Positions 35,837 through 44,824 of a DNA stretch of 64,000 bases are shown piece by piece. The stretch comes from Vibrio hannami (GTDB lineage Bacteria > Pseudomonadota > Gammaproteobacteria > Enterobacterales > Vibrionaceae), in the NCBI RefSeq assembly GCF_029589055.1, contig NZ_JARQZP010000003.1, forward strand, positions 1,922,001 through 1,986,000. The letters run 5' to 3'. Under the pieces are notes generated by a model. That model saw nothing but the letters and a program-made list of their open reading frames with translations. It had not been told where the DNA came from and did no database searches. Each line of letters begins with the position of its first letter. Position 1 is the first letter of the stretch. The position numbers and the translations under genes were made by a program.

Positions 35837-36139
35837 TTACTCCATTAACCCTGAAATTTCTTCAGCTTCTAATGACTTCATTTCGATAGATTCAACCCAT
35901 GGGGTTACTTTGGCAAAGTGAGCTTGCATATGTTCAGTGACCATATGTGCCTTGAACAACTCGATGGATGCCCACTCTTCGTAGATGAACAATTTATTTG
36001 GATCATCAATGCTGAAATTCTGTTCAAAATTAACACAACCAGACTCTTCGCGAATAGTTGCTGCCAGTGACTTCATATGGGTAAGAAATACTTCTTTGAA
36101 CTCTGGTTTAATGATTGCGGATACAGTAATAACAAGCAT
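35837..36139 (-). CDS. Antibiotic-biosynthesis-monooxygenase-type (YgiN-like) protein
   Basis: 100 residues with the ABM ferredoxin-like fold pattern: MLVITVSAIIKPEFKEVFL, REESGCVNFEQNFS, LFIYEEWASIELFKAHMVTEH. Relatives include quinol monooxygenase YgiN and autoinducer- or heme-handling proteins, usually dimeric. It is downstream of the alcohol dehydrogenase and a 49-residue ORF on the same strand, so a role in carbonyl or quinone handling is plausible but unproven. Confidence 0.85.
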   Translation of the reverse strand: MLVITVSAIIKPEFKEVFLTHMKSLAATIREESGCVNFEQNFSIDDPNKLFIYEEWASIELFKAHMVTEHMQAHFAKVTPWVESIEMKSLEAEEISGLME

Positions 36140-36165
36140 AAAAAATCTCTCCGATGCTGTAGTTT

Positions 36166-36315
36166 TTATTTTGAAGGGTAGTGGTTGAATAGCTCTTTAA
36201 TCGTTTTTCGAGCTAGCTCTGTGACCTTGTCTAAGTAGGCTCGTTGAACTAACTTTTTCTCAATTTGGATCGGTGTTTCTACGTTAACTGGATGAGATTT
36301 CTGGTTTTGTTCCAT
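36166..36315 (-). CDS. 49-residue hypothetical protein
   Basis: The ATG at 36315 is preceded by AAGGAGAAGTC, a strong ribosome-binding site, and opens a 49-codon frame ending TAA at 36166. The product is polar and basic (MEQNQKSHPVNVETPIQIEK, then KVTELARKTIKELFNHYPSK) with a predicted C-terminal amphipathic helix and no signal peptide. It lies between the alcohol dehydrogenase and the ABM gene on the same strand, so it is likely part of that operon. I do not recognise it. Confidence 0.6.
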   Translation of the reverse strand: MEQNQKSHPVNVETPIQIEKKLVQRAYLDKVTELARKTIKELFNHYPSK

Positions 36316-36332
36316 GACTTCTCCTTATACAT

Positions 36333-36355
36333 AAGGCTTCTACGAGAGAAGCCTT
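36333..36355 (-). terminator. Hairpin between dehydrogenase and small ORF
   Basis: AAGGCTTCT/AGAAGCCTT form a perfect 9-base stem with a 5-base loop directly before the small ORF's ribosome-binding site. No T run, so attenuation or processing is more likely than full termination. Confidence 0.45.
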
Positions 36356-36388
36356 GATAGCAGTATTTATAGGTTCAAAAAGAGTAAG

Positions 36389-37548
36389 TTAGAAAGCTGC
36401 TCTTAAAATTTCTAACGCTTCTGGTTTTCCGATAGCGTTAAATGCGCCTAGTTGGCCATTCTCTGTTGCTTTCTCAGCCAGATACTCAAGCTTGTCTTCT
36501 TCCACACCGGCAGCGCGTAAGTTTTCAGGCATACCGATGGTTGAGTAGTAGCTTTTCAGCTTATCAATCGAAGCATTGAATGCCGCCATATCGTCAGACT
36601 CGCGAATGTCGAAAACATTGCGGGCGAACTTAGCAAATACAGAAAGTGATTCAGGCGCTTCTTTAACTGTGTACTCCATCCATGCCGGAGTAATAAGTGC
36701 CAACGTCACGCCATGTGTCATGTCGTACAGGCTGGAAAGTTCATGTCCGATAAAGTGAATAGGGAACATAAATCCTGGCTTGCCAATCAGTAGTTGGAAT
36801 CCTGCCAGAGCCATTGAGCTTGCCCACATGATGTTCGCTGAGGGTTAGCAAGGATATTGGCTGAGTTGTCCAGTACAACCTTCATCAAGCCTTCGTTCAT
36901 TCGATCCTGAACATCAGCTCCGCACTCTGGTGTTAGATATTGCTCCATAAGATGACAAAGAATATCGGCGCAGCCTGCCATTGAGTGGTGGGCTGGTACA
37001 GTTAAGGTATATTCTGGGTCAAGAATAGAGAACTTAGGGAAGAGTTCAGGATGCATGATCACTAGCTTTTTATTGTCTTCGCCAGCAGTGATAACACCAC
37101 CAAGATCCATTTCAGAGCCAGTGCCTGCCATAGTCAGAATCGTCCCTAGTGGAGCGGGATTTTTAGTTTCGGCTTTGCCTGTCAATAAATCCAGTACATC
37201 GCCTTCGTAGCTTACGCCTGCTGCAATGGCTTTTGCAGCATCCAGAGTAGAGCCACCGCCAACAGCAAGGATAAAATCACAGCCGTTTTCTCTATATAGC
37301 GCTACGCCTTCGTTAACACTTTCTACCCGAGGGTTAGGCTTGATACCTGCTAGTTCGACAAATCCAATACCATGTGACTCAAACTGAGCAACAACATCGT
37401 CGTAAATGCCATTGGTTTTGATAGAGCCGCCGCCGTAAGCAAGCAGTACTTTTGAACCACCAAACTCTTTGATTGCTGCACCAAGATTAGATACCTGGCC
37501 CTTACCAAAATAGGCACGAGTCGGAATATTGTAGATAAAGTTTTCCAT
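36389..37548 (-). pseudogene. Iron-containing alcohol dehydrogenase (YqhD-like), internal deletion
   Basis: Two adjacent frames together make one group-III alcohol dehydrogenase of about 385 residues. The first half (FGKGQVSNLGAA, AVGGGSTLDAAKAI, TMAGTGSEMD) runs to ANPQ and then goes out of frame. The second half resumes with ANIMWASSMALAG and holds the metal-binding HFIGHELSSLYDMTHG. In YqhD the join reads EPENYDVRANVMWA, so roughly NYDAR (about 16 bases) is missing near 36840. This is too large for a simple base-call error. The ATG at 37548 follows GGAGATGTGT. Relatives reduce aldehydes with NADPH. Confidence 0.85.
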
Positions 37549-37599
37549 ACACATCTCCAGTTTAATTCGGATTAATTTTATTCAATCCAGGTGTAATTA

Positions 37600-37620
37600 A
37601 TTAGGAGATGAATGCCTAAT
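37600..37620. promoter_or_regulatory. Candidate LysR operator
   Basis: ATTAGG-N9-CCTAAT is a 21-base palindrome about 50 bases upstream of the dehydrogenase start, with another TTATTAGG at 37624. ATTAGG (38606) and CCTAA (38643) also occur in the LysR/oxidoreductase divergent gap, suggesting one regulator for both. Confidence 0.5.
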
Positions 37621-37644
37621 GATTTATTAGGAAAAATCTAACAG

Positions 37645-38571
37645 TTAAATCTCGTTTAATTTGGCCTTTTCTATAAGGAAGTCGATCAGTACCCGAGTTC
37701 TTCTGGCTTTTTGGCTATTTTGCGAGAAATAGACGTAGAGCCCTGGAATTTCGTGCCAATAATCCTCTAGAACCGGAATTAAAGAGCCATCCTTGAAGTG
37801 TTTTTCTGTTAACGGTGCAAGGAAGCGTCCAATGCCAATACCTTCTTTGGCCGCATCAATACTTATATCGGTATCGTTCACTACCATAGCGAGTGGCATC
37901 TCTACCGTAATGGTACTGCCGCTCTCATTGAGGAATAGCGGTGCCAGTTTATTTGAAGCACCAAATCGATATTGAATCAGCTTGTGCTGTTCGAGATCCT
38001 GAGGTACTTCAGGAATCCCATTTTTTTGCTTGTAGTCCGGTGACACAAACAGAGCCTCTTTCACCGGATCGGTGAGCTTTCTGGCTACAAGTCCTTCTTC
38101 AATCCTGTCGCCAAAACGGATACCGACGTCTATGCCTTCTTTAATGATATTTACAGAAGTGTCTGACACCGATATCTCCAGCTCAATATCAGGGTAAAGC
38201 TTACAGAACTCGGGAAAAATAGGGCGGATGACACTTTGGTATACAAAGCGAGGAACGGTCATGCTCACTTTACCTGAGGGAGCATGAGACAGATCATGAA
38301 CACCTTCAAGTGCGTAATCGAGAGAAGCGATAGCATCGGTGGTATTTTCGAGTAAGAACTTCCCAGCTTCTGTCAGGCTCATCTGGCGGGTTGAACGGCT
38401 AAACAGCGGAAGCCCTAGTTTTGTTTCCAGTAGCTTAAGTGACTGGCTAACAGAAGGTGCTGCCATTTCCAGCTTACGAGCCGCACCTCTGATGCTGCCT
38501 TCCTTTGCAATGGTGTGAAAAATTACGATTTGATTGTAACTTGCTCCTGCACCCTTCATCTCTAAATCCAT
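37645..38571 (-). CDS. LysR-family transcriptional regulator
   Basis: 308 residues. The helix-turn-helix is at about residues 24-50 (GSIRGAARKLEMAAPSVSQSLKLLETKLG), and the ligand domain has VNIIKEGIDVGIRFGDRIEEG. It sits upstream of the dehydrogenase gene on the same strand and is divergent from the flavodoxin-fold oxidoreductase. The TTAGG elements on both sides suggest it controls both, perhaps in response to electrophiles or aldehydes as for YqhC-like systems, though it is LysR rather than AraC. Confidence 0.9.
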   Translation of the reverse strand: MDLEMKGAGASYNQIVIFHTIAKEGSIRGAARKLEMAAPSVSQSLKLLETKLGLPLFSRSTRQMSLTEAGKFLLENTTDAIASLDYALEGVHDLSHAPSGKVSMTVPRFVYQSVIRPIFPEFCKLYPDIELEISVSDTSVNIIKEGIDVGIRFGDRIEEGLVARKLTDPVKEALFVSPDYKQKNGIPEVPQDLEQHKLIQYRFGASNKLAPLFLNESGSTITVEMPLAMVVNDTDISIDAAKEGIGIGRFLAPLTEKHFKDGSLIPVLEDYWHEIPGLYVYFSQNSQKARRTRVLIDFLIEKAKLNEI

Positions 38572-38690
38572 TTTTTAGTTTCCGTAAGGAAAAGGCTAAC
38601 AGTCTATTAGGTCTGTGTCATCTAGAATTTATCATTCGAAAACCTAAAATAAACTCACCAACTGAGAAATGATTTCAACCTGGAGTTAAC

Positions 38691-39635
38691 ATGAGCAAAG
38701 TAGTCGTAATTTCTGGTCACCCAAACCTAGAAGAGTCGTGGACAAACAAAGTTATCCTAAACGAGCTACAAGATAATATCGAGAGTATTGATGTTCGCCG
38801 TCTGGACACACTTTACCCAGATTACAAAATTGATATCGAAGCAGAACAAAACGCACTTGTTGATGCAGATGTTGTGGTTCTTCAGTACCCATATTACTGG
38901 TACTCCGTGCCTGCGCTACTAAAGAAATGGCTTGATGATGTGTTCGCTTTCAACTTCGCATTTGGTCCTGAAGGTGACAAACTTAAGAACAAGCACTTCA
39001 TCCTTTCGTTCACTGTAGGTGGCCCTGAAGAGTCTTACGACCCACTTGGCTACAACCACTTTACTATTGAACAGCTTACTTACCCACTACAGCAAACCGC
39101 TTACCTTGCTGGCATGGTATTCCAGAAGCCAATTTACACTCACCGTATGGTTTATATCCCAGGTGTATATAACACACAGGAAGATGTTGAAGCGCGTGCA
39201 CGCGACCATGCAGGCCGCCTGTTAAGTAAGATTGATGAGCTATCAAATTCTGTTGAAGCGAAGTTTGAAATGTTCGTAAAGCAGTGGTTCGACAAATTTG
39301 ACCAACTACCAGAAGACAACAGTTATTTCCTTGAGCGACTATCAGAAGACCTTGTTCTGACTGATCCAAACAGCACATTCAATGGTATTGCTGGCTTCAA
39401 TGATTGGTACAAGTCGCTTCTTGGCATGTTTAAGCCAGGTGTTACTCACCTTATCGAACAGATTTCGCTAAAACCTGTAGGTGAATCTGAGTATGACGCA
39501 GAGCTACGAGTTCGTGTTCAAGGCGAGCTGACTAATGGTGAAAGCATTAACCAGCTATTCAACGAGAACTGGAAAGTATCTGTTGATGCTGAAGGTAACT
39601 TTAAAATTCACAGCTATCAGGTGGTAGCAGTCTAA
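38691..39635 (+). CDS. KefF-like NAD(P)H oxidoreductase fused to a SnoaL-like domain
   Basis: 314 residues. Residues 1-185 form a Flavodoxin_2 (KefF/MdaB-type) domain: VVVISGHPNLEESWTNKVI, VVLQYPYYWYSVPALLKKWLDDVF, SFTVGGPEESYDP. The segment from about 190 to the end is NTF2/SnoaL-like (WFDKFDQLPEDNSYFLERLSE and a strand-rich end). Quinone or enone reduction is expected of the first domain; the second may bind product or substrate. Downstream, at 39641-39760, a frame reads like the tail of another SnoaL protein, so the fusion may have arisen from two adjacent genes. Confidence 0.8.
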   Translation: MSKVVVISGHPNLEESWTNKVILNELQDNIESIDVRRLDTLYPDYKIDIEAEQNALVDADVVVLQYPYYWYSVPALLKKWLDDVFAFNFAFGPEGDKLKNKHFILSFTVGGPEESYDPLGYNHFTIEQLTYPLQQTAYLAGMVFQKPIYTHRMVYIPGVYNTQEDVEARARDHAGRLLSKIDELSNSVEAKFEMFVKQWFDKFDQLPEDNSYFLERLSEDLVLTDPNSTFNGIAGFNDWYKSLLGMFKPGVTHLIEQISLKPVGESEYDAELRVRVQGELTNGESINQLFNENWKVSVDAEGNFKIHSYQVVAV

Positions 39636-39640
39636 ACAAC

Positions 39641-39760
39641 GTAACCAGGCTCCTTCTTTACCAGATTGAAGATGGCAAAATCCAGCGAGTTCAAAACTTC
39701 TCTGGCAACCTTTACGAGTCTGACAAGTTCTTCGAAAAGTTTGCTGAATCAACGAAGTAA
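39641..39760 (+). pseudogene. Possible SnoaL-domain tail remnant
   Basis: The open frame encodes LYQIEDGKIQRVQNFSGNLY then SDKFFEKFAESTK and a stop. The DGKI-xRVxNF pattern is the usual closing strand of SnoaL-like proteins. There is no start or upstream domain in frame, so it appears to be the end of a gene whose front is lost or fused into the preceding oxidoreductase. Confidence 0.45.
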
Positions 39761-39862
39761 ATAAATGAGTCAACTATTCGAAGGAATAGTTGGCCATTGA
39801 AGCTAATAAAGCAGCCTGTTGCCCTTATCCCAGGTAACGGGCTGTTTAATTTGAGGTGAAAT

Positions 39863-40582
39863 ATGAAGACAAATAACCAAAAAACAGCGCTGGTTACTGG
39901 TGGTAATAGAGGCATTGGTCAAGCGATTGTAGAGTCATTGGCAGCACAGGGATTTAACGTACTGCTGGCTTGCCGCGATAAAGAAGAGGGACTTCAAATT
40001 GCTCGCGGAATTTACGGAAATGTGTCAGTGGTACAACTGGAACTTTCTGATCCAAAAAAACTCAGCAAACAGATACAGCAAATCGATGCTGAGTTCCCTC
40101 AAATAGATGTACTGGTTAATAACGCCGGAGTCCTTGAAGAAAGAGACTTCTCAATGTTGAGCAGTTCAGATCTGATGTACTCAATGCAGGTGAATGCACT
40201 GTCAGCTTACGAGCTTGTTCAGTTCTTTGGCAATAAAATGGCCAGCAACGGGTATGGTCGTATCGTTAATGTATCTTCCGGTTGGGGAGCATTTTCTGAC
40301 GGGCTGAGTGGCCCTACGGCATACTCTATTAGTAAAGCTACTTTAAATGCCATTACCAAAGTTGCAGCGAATAACTACCCAAGTAGCGTGAAGATCAACG
40401 CTTTGTGTCCTGGTTGGGTCAGAACAAGAATGGGAGGTAGAGCTGCAACTCGTTCTCCGGAAAAAGGCGCTGAAACCGCGGTGTGGCTGGCCACTTTGGA
40501 CAATAGAGGACCAAGCGGGCAGTTTTTTAGAGATAAAAAACAGATTGAGTGGCTATTACTTTTAATGAAATTGGGATTTTGA
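39863..40582 (+). CDS. Short-chain dehydrogenase/reductase
   Basis: 239 residues with a complete classical SDR signature: TGGNRGIG (residues 12-19), NNAG, the catalytic Ser in VSSGWG and Y-S-I-S-K. It is probably NADPH-dependent, related to carbonyl-reductase-type SDRs. The C-terminus is slightly short and ends QIEWLLLLMKLGF. TGAGGTGAA precedes the start. It lies between the oxidoreductase fusion and a second LysR gene, forming a group of carbonyl- or quinone-reducing enzymes. Confidence 0.92.
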   Translation: MKTNNQKTALVTGGNRGIGQAIVESLAAQGFNVLLACRDKEEGLQIARGIYGNVSVVQLELSDPKKLSKQIQQIDAEFPQIDVLVNNAGVLEERDFSMLSSSDLMYSMQVNALSAYELVQFFGNKMASNGYGRIVNVSSGWGAFSDGLSGPTAYSISKATLNAITKVAANNYPSSVKINALCPGWVRTRMGGRAATRSPEKGAETAVWLATLDNRGPSGQFFRDKKQIEWLLLLMKLGF

Positions 40583-40653
40583 ATCCCAATTTTGCGTATA
40601 AATGTCAATGGCCGTGTCTGCTAATATTTGTTTAAAAATCTGTATGAAGGTGT

Positions 40654-41580
40654 GTGATGGATTTTGCCAGTAAACTTGAACTACTGTTAGATGTCGCAAA
40701 ATACGGCTCTTTTTCTAAAGCCGCAGACAGTCGTAATATTGATCGTTCTGTTTTATCTAAACAGATTAAGCAGTTGGAAGACGCTTTAGGCGTAAGGCTG
40801 CTTAACCGAACAACCCGCTCTGTTTCTCTCACTGAAGTAGGGGAGCAAATGGTTTCCCAAGCGCAAAAAGTGACAGACTTGCTGGAAGAAACCAAACATA
40901 TGGCGGAAACCTTCCACAGTGAGCCTCAAGGGAATGTTCGGGTTTCCAGCTCTACCATGTTCGGGCGCATGTATTTGCACAAAGCGGCAGAGATTTTTGT
41001 ATCCAGGTATCCTAAAGCAAAAATTGAATTGGTACTGAACGACCATCGAGTGGATATGATTGGTGAGCGATTTGATTTGGTTTTCCGCATTGGGCCAATC
41101 CGTGAGTCCAGTATGATCGCAAGAAGGTTGGCACCAAACAGCGTGTCACTTGTTGCGTCGGAATCATTTATCGAAAAGTATGGTTTACCCGAAACTCCGG
41201 AAGAGTTGGTTAAGCTTCCATCAATCATCTATTCAAACGGAAATATATTGATTGATAAGCTTCATATCTCATCTGGGCCAAATATTTCTGAACCTCATTC
41301 TTATACTATGTGGGGGCAATATACAGTGAACGAAACCGAGTTGATCGTCGAGGCGGCGAAGTCTGGTTTAGGGTATGCGCAAATTGGTCACTTTATGCTG
41401 GCTGATGATCTAAAATCGCAAGGCCTGGTTCAGCTTCTGCCTGAGTATGAACTGCCTACATTTGGTGATATCTATGCGATGTACTCCCACAGAAATCAAC
41501 CACCTTTGGTGAAGAGTTTCCTCGACATTGTGCAAGAGGTTATCGGTACTCCACCAGTATGGACCAAGAACTTTTCTTAA
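40654..41580 (+). CDS. LysR-family transcriptional regulator
   Basis: 308 residues. The helix-turn-helix is at about residues 17-45 (GSFSKAADSRNIDRSVLSKQIKQLEDALG); the ligand domain is of the CrgA type (MIGERFDLVFRIGPIRESSMIARRL, AAKSGLGYAQIG). It follows the SDR gene on the same strand by about 70 bases and may regulate it. The inverted repeat at 41584-41631 follows. Confidence 0.9.
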   Translation: MMDFASKLELLLDVAKYGSFSKAADSRNIDRSVLSKQIKQLEDALGVRLLNRTTRSVSLTEVGEQMVSQAQKVTDLLEETKHMAETFHSEPQGNVRVSSSTMFGRMYLHKAAEIFVSRYPKAKIELVLNDHRVDMIGERFDLVFRIGPIRESSMIARRLAPNSVSLVASESFIEKYGLPETPEELVKLPSIIYSNGNILIDKLHISSGPNISEPHSYTMWGQYTVNETELIVEAAKSGLGYAQIGHFMLADDLKSQGLVQLLPEYELPTFGDIYAMYSHRNQPPLVKSFLDIVQEVIGTPPVWTKNFS

Positions 41581-41583
41581 CGC

Positions 41584-41631
41584 TTAACAATGAGGTCGCG
41601 GAGCATCTACTTAATCAAACCTCATTGTTAA
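41584..41631. repeat. 13-bp inverted repeat between convergent LysR and kinase genes
   Basis: TTAACAATGAGGT (41584-41596) matches in reverse ACCTCATTGTTAA (41619-41631), which includes the last codons and stop region of the kinase gene. The 22-base loop is long for a terminator. Confidence 0.5.
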
Positions 41632-43501
41632 CAGGGAAAATGACATTAAAGAGTAAGCCTTTTGTTTCGCCTACTCTTGTAACTTTTATAGAGCCGTTCA
41701 ATTTCTGACAAACAATGTTATATACAATATGTAGCCCAAGACCTGTATGCCCTGAGTGGCGGCCTGTTGTGTAGAATGGATTGAACATATTCTCGAGAGC
41801 TTCATCATCCGCTCCCTTACCATCATCCATGTAGCTTAACTCGAGTTGAGTACCGATTTTTCGATAGTTAATGGTGATATGGTGTTTGTCTTGTGCCGTA
41901 AAACCGTGCTTTAAGCTATTCAGAATTAGCTGACTGAACACTCGCCCAATCGCACTAGCATCAGTATTGATAATTAGGGTTTCATCACCGTTTATCTCAA
42001 ACGATACCTGATATTTTACGATTTCAGAATGTAACGTAGTGATGACCTCTTCGAGATATTGCTTGACGAAGATTTCTCGTTTGTTTCCACAGACATTCTC
42101 AACGGAAACTTCCTTAAAAGTTCTAACTAAGGTGGCACTTCGCTGCAGGTTGTTTTCGATGAGAGGAATGGCTGTTGTGCATGCTTCCAGGTGAAGTTTC
42201 ATTTCATCGCTAGTAAGCTTTCCTGACCCAAATTTGGATTCCAAATCGGTTATATGTTCTGATAGGACAGACATTGCGGTCATGCAATTACCTAAAGGGG
42301 TGTTGATTTCGTGGGCGACACCAGCAACTAATTTGCCAAGCTGGGCATTTTTTTCTGATTCCACTAAATGCTCTTGTAGATTGCGTACCTCTTCAAGAGT
42401 ATTTTCCAGCTCCATGTTTGCGGACAAAAGCTGCTTAGTCCTCTCCTCCACCAAATGCTCAAGTTCTGATTGGTCACGGATAACTCTGCGTTGTAGAACG
42501 TTGAGCAAATCAATGATCTGAGCTGGCTCTTGAAATACAGGCTTGATATCAATCTGTTGGTAATTACCTTGAGATAACTTTTCTACCGTTTCAGTTACTT
42601 CCCTGTAAGGTGCCAACAGTCGCCAGATGCCTATAAATGAAATAACCGATATCACGATGAGTGCAGCAATAAGACCGTAAATCAGCCTGACAGTATACTG
42701 TTCTATCTGGTTTTTAATTGGAGCAAATGGTACCCCCATTTCTACCGAGATCTTCAGCTTCTCATTTATCGTTCTTGTGCTTTCGTTACGAATAAACCCG
42801 GAGGGAAGTGCGCTACTCCTGTAAATATTTATATCGTTCAATGTCAGTGATAGAAGAGAAGCTTCTATAGCGTTGTCGGAAATTGCGTTTACTATAGATG
42901 ATACGGGACGAAGTAGTGCAAGAGTCCCTGTGTTGGTGCTGGCGGGTGCCTCTATTAAAGTTTGCAAATGGAGCGGTATGTAGAATACCAGTGTTGGTTC
43001 GAGTTGCTCTGATTCCTTGGAAGGATTGGGAAGGCTCAATAACTCGAATCGAATGTCGTTTGATTCACTCGCGTTTGGTATATCGGTAGCGTGAAAAAAT
43101 TCTTCATCTAGCAGTAACCACTCGACAGGTGTTGCTTCGGTTAGTTGCCTATTTTTATCAAATATAATGGCTCCTGAATCCAGATCAGTATCCAACAGAG
43201 CACTTTCGATCTTCATCAGGGCATCGTCTGAAAAGACACTACTTCTGGCTGCTGCAGACACGTCACTGTCAGCGGCGACTTCTGAAAGCCTAGCTGTTAA
43301 CGTTTCTAACTCAGATGAGACCCTGTCTGCCAAAAGGTTGGCCTGAAACTGAGAAAGTTCATACCCCTTTTGTTCTAAATCGTTCTGCAACGTGGCGATC
43401 AAAAGTGTGCTAATAATTGCGGCCGGAATAATGGCCATTGCGACACCAAATACGATAAGCAGAACTCTGATACGAGGCAGTTTTTTATAGGTCTGATTCA
43501 T
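41615..43501 (-). CDS. Membrane sensor histidine kinase
   Basis: 628 residues. A short cytoplasmic start and TM1 (about 12-34) precede a periplasmic domain of about 240 residues, TM2 (near 275-297), a HAMP-like linker and a coiled coil. The HisKA core follows with H397 in VAGVAHEINTPLGN, then an HATPase_c domain with N box LILNSLKHGF, G1 MDDGKGADDE and G2 HTGLGLHIVYNI. There is no receiver domain. It lies two bases after the solute-binding protein gene, so the pair is coupled and the binding protein probably presents a ligand to the sensor domain. No response regulator gene is present nearby. Confidence 0.9.
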   Translation of the reverse strand: MNQTYKKLPRIRVLLIVFGVAMAIIPAAIISTLLIATLQNDLEQKGYELSQFQANLLADRVSSELETLTARLSEVAADSDVSAAARSSVFSDDALMKIESALLDTDLDSGAIIFDKNRQLTEATPVEWLLLDEEFFHATDIPNASESNDIRFELLSLPNPSKESEQLEPTLVFYIPLHLQTLIEAPASTNTGTLALLRPVSSIVNAISDNAIEASLLSLTLNDINIYRSSALPSGFIRNESTRTINEKLKISVEMGVPFAPIKNQIEQYTVRLIYGLIAALIVISVISFIGIWRLLAPYREVTETVEKLSQGNYQQIDIKPVFQEPAQIIDLLNVLQRRVIRDQSELEHLVEERTKQLLSANMELENTLEEVRNLQEHLVESEKNAQLGKLVAGVAHEINTPLGNCMTAMSVLSEHITDLESKFGSGKLTSDEMKLHLEACTTAIPLIENNLQRSATLVRTFKEVSVENVCGNKREIFVKQYLEEVITTLHSEIVKYQVSFEINGDETLIINTDASAIGRVFSQLILNSLKHGFTAQDKHHITINYRKIGTQLELSYMDDGKGADDEALENMFNPFYTTGRHSGHTGLGLHIVYNIVCQKLNGSIKVTRVGETKGLLFNVIFPVNNEV

Positions 43502-43503
43502 TG

Positions 43504-44709
43504 CTATTCGGTAGTTTCACTCAGTCGGTTTAGTTCTCTTAAAGAATGCTTTTGCATTAGCTGTATGGCTTTCTCCGAACTCACTTTTCCACTCATATAA
43601 AGAGAAACGCCTTTCGCCATTCCTTGCCATGCAGCAGACATTGCTCGGTTTGGAGGCATAAGAATCGATCGATTTAGTTGCTCCAGTAACACTCTGAAAT
43701 TTTGTATGTCTTCCTGCTGTTTAACTACCAGGTCATAAGCTACAGTAGTCGCTGGCATCATTCCTACGTATTGATAGAGTAGCAGCTGATTCTCATCATT
43801 TCGAATGTATTGGATGAACTCATTAATCGCTTGCTGTTTTTTACTGGTTAATGAATGGTTGGGAAAAAGTAGCGCAATAGAAGAATAGAAAGAGTGCATT
43901 GGTTGACCATTAACTTCAGGCATCAAAGAAACGCCTAAATCTTCTGCCATTTCGGTACTTAATGACTGATAAGCCCAATCGCCATTTATAGAATAGGCTA
44001 CTTTCCCGTCAACAAAGTCTTGATATACACAACTGTAATCACAGCCTGAATCTATTCCAAAAACTTCTGCCTGTTTTTTTAATAATTCTAATCCATGCTG
44101 TATTTCCTTATTATCGAAATGGATAGTGTCCACATCAACAGGGCTTTTTCCAAATGCTGTCAGGAATGGGATTACCCAGTACATCTCTCCTGTTTTCCAA
44201 TTGATGACGGATGCCCCTTTGCTCTCAAGCAGAGGTTTTTGTTCAAGCAATTGTGTCCAATTTCGGGCTGGCTCAGGAACAAGTTGTTTGTTGTAATAGA
44301 GGAGTAAATGATTTCCGAATAATAGAGGTATACCAAATTGCTTTCCATCATCTGTAACACTTGCTTTCGCAAGCAGTAAAGATTCATTGTTCAGCTCTTC
44401 TGGCACTTTAGATAGGCTTAGTGCACTTCTATTGCCGATAAAATCTGACGGTGCGATTAGTATATCAGGGGCTGTACTGGTGTGAGATTTCTTCAAAGCA
44501 GTTAGTTTCAGTACACTAGTTGGCATGTAATGAACTTTGAGTTGAATCCCCGTTTCTGACTGAAAATCATTGGTGATCTGTTCAAATAGCGGGGTTGCCT
44601 GATATTTGTCGTGCCAGATAGTCAACTCCTGCCCCGCATAGATGGAGTTGCAAAACATCAACAAAAAGAGCGGAATCTGTTTCACATGCTGGTACCTCAT
44701 CAAATCCAT
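43504..44709 (-). CDS. Extracellular solute-binding protein, family 1 (sugar type)
   Basis: 401 residues with a signal peptide (to about NSIYA) and the family-1 ABC binding-protein fold of the maltose/sn-glycerol-phosphate group (ELTIWHDKYQATPLFEQI, DFQSETGIQLKVHYMP, DILIAPSD, DGKVAYSINGDWAY, MMPATTVAYD). No ABC permease or ATPase is encoded nearby. Its stop is two bases before the sensor kinase start, which argues for a sensing rather than transport role. Starts at 44709 or 44700 are both possible. Confidence 0.88.
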   Translation of the reverse strand: MDLMRYQHVKQIPLFLLMFCNSIYAGQELTIWHDKYQATPLFEQITNDFQSETGIQLKVHYMPTSVLKLTALKKSHTSTAPDILIAPSDFIGNRSALSLSKVPEELNNESLLLAKASVTDDGKQFGIPLLFGNHLLLYYNKQLVPEPARNWTQLLEQKPLLESKGASVINWKTGEMYWVIPFLTAFGKSPVDVDTIHFDNKEIQHGLELLKKQAEVFGIDSGCDYSCVYQDFVDGKVAYSINGDWAYQSLSTEMAEDLGVSLMPEVNGQPMHSFYSSIALLFPNHSLTSKKQQAINEFIQYIRNDENQLLLYQYVGMMPATTVAYDLVVKQQEDIQNFRVLLEQLNRSILMPPNRAMSAAWQGMAKGVSLYMSGKVSSEKAIQLMQKHSLRELNRLSETTE

Positions 44710-44824
44710 TTGATAGCTTTATTATTGGTTGAATACTCAGTTTGTTAAACAGTAACCCTGCTAGTTTGTCTATGGTGTCTCAGATTGTATGATCTTCTCT
44801 ATTGTCAGTACTCCAAATTTCCCT

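Noticed and set aside
37645..41580. Genes between the two LysR regulators as a mobile cassette
   Set aside because: No transposase, integrase, terminal repeats or attachment-site-like duplication seen at the ends.
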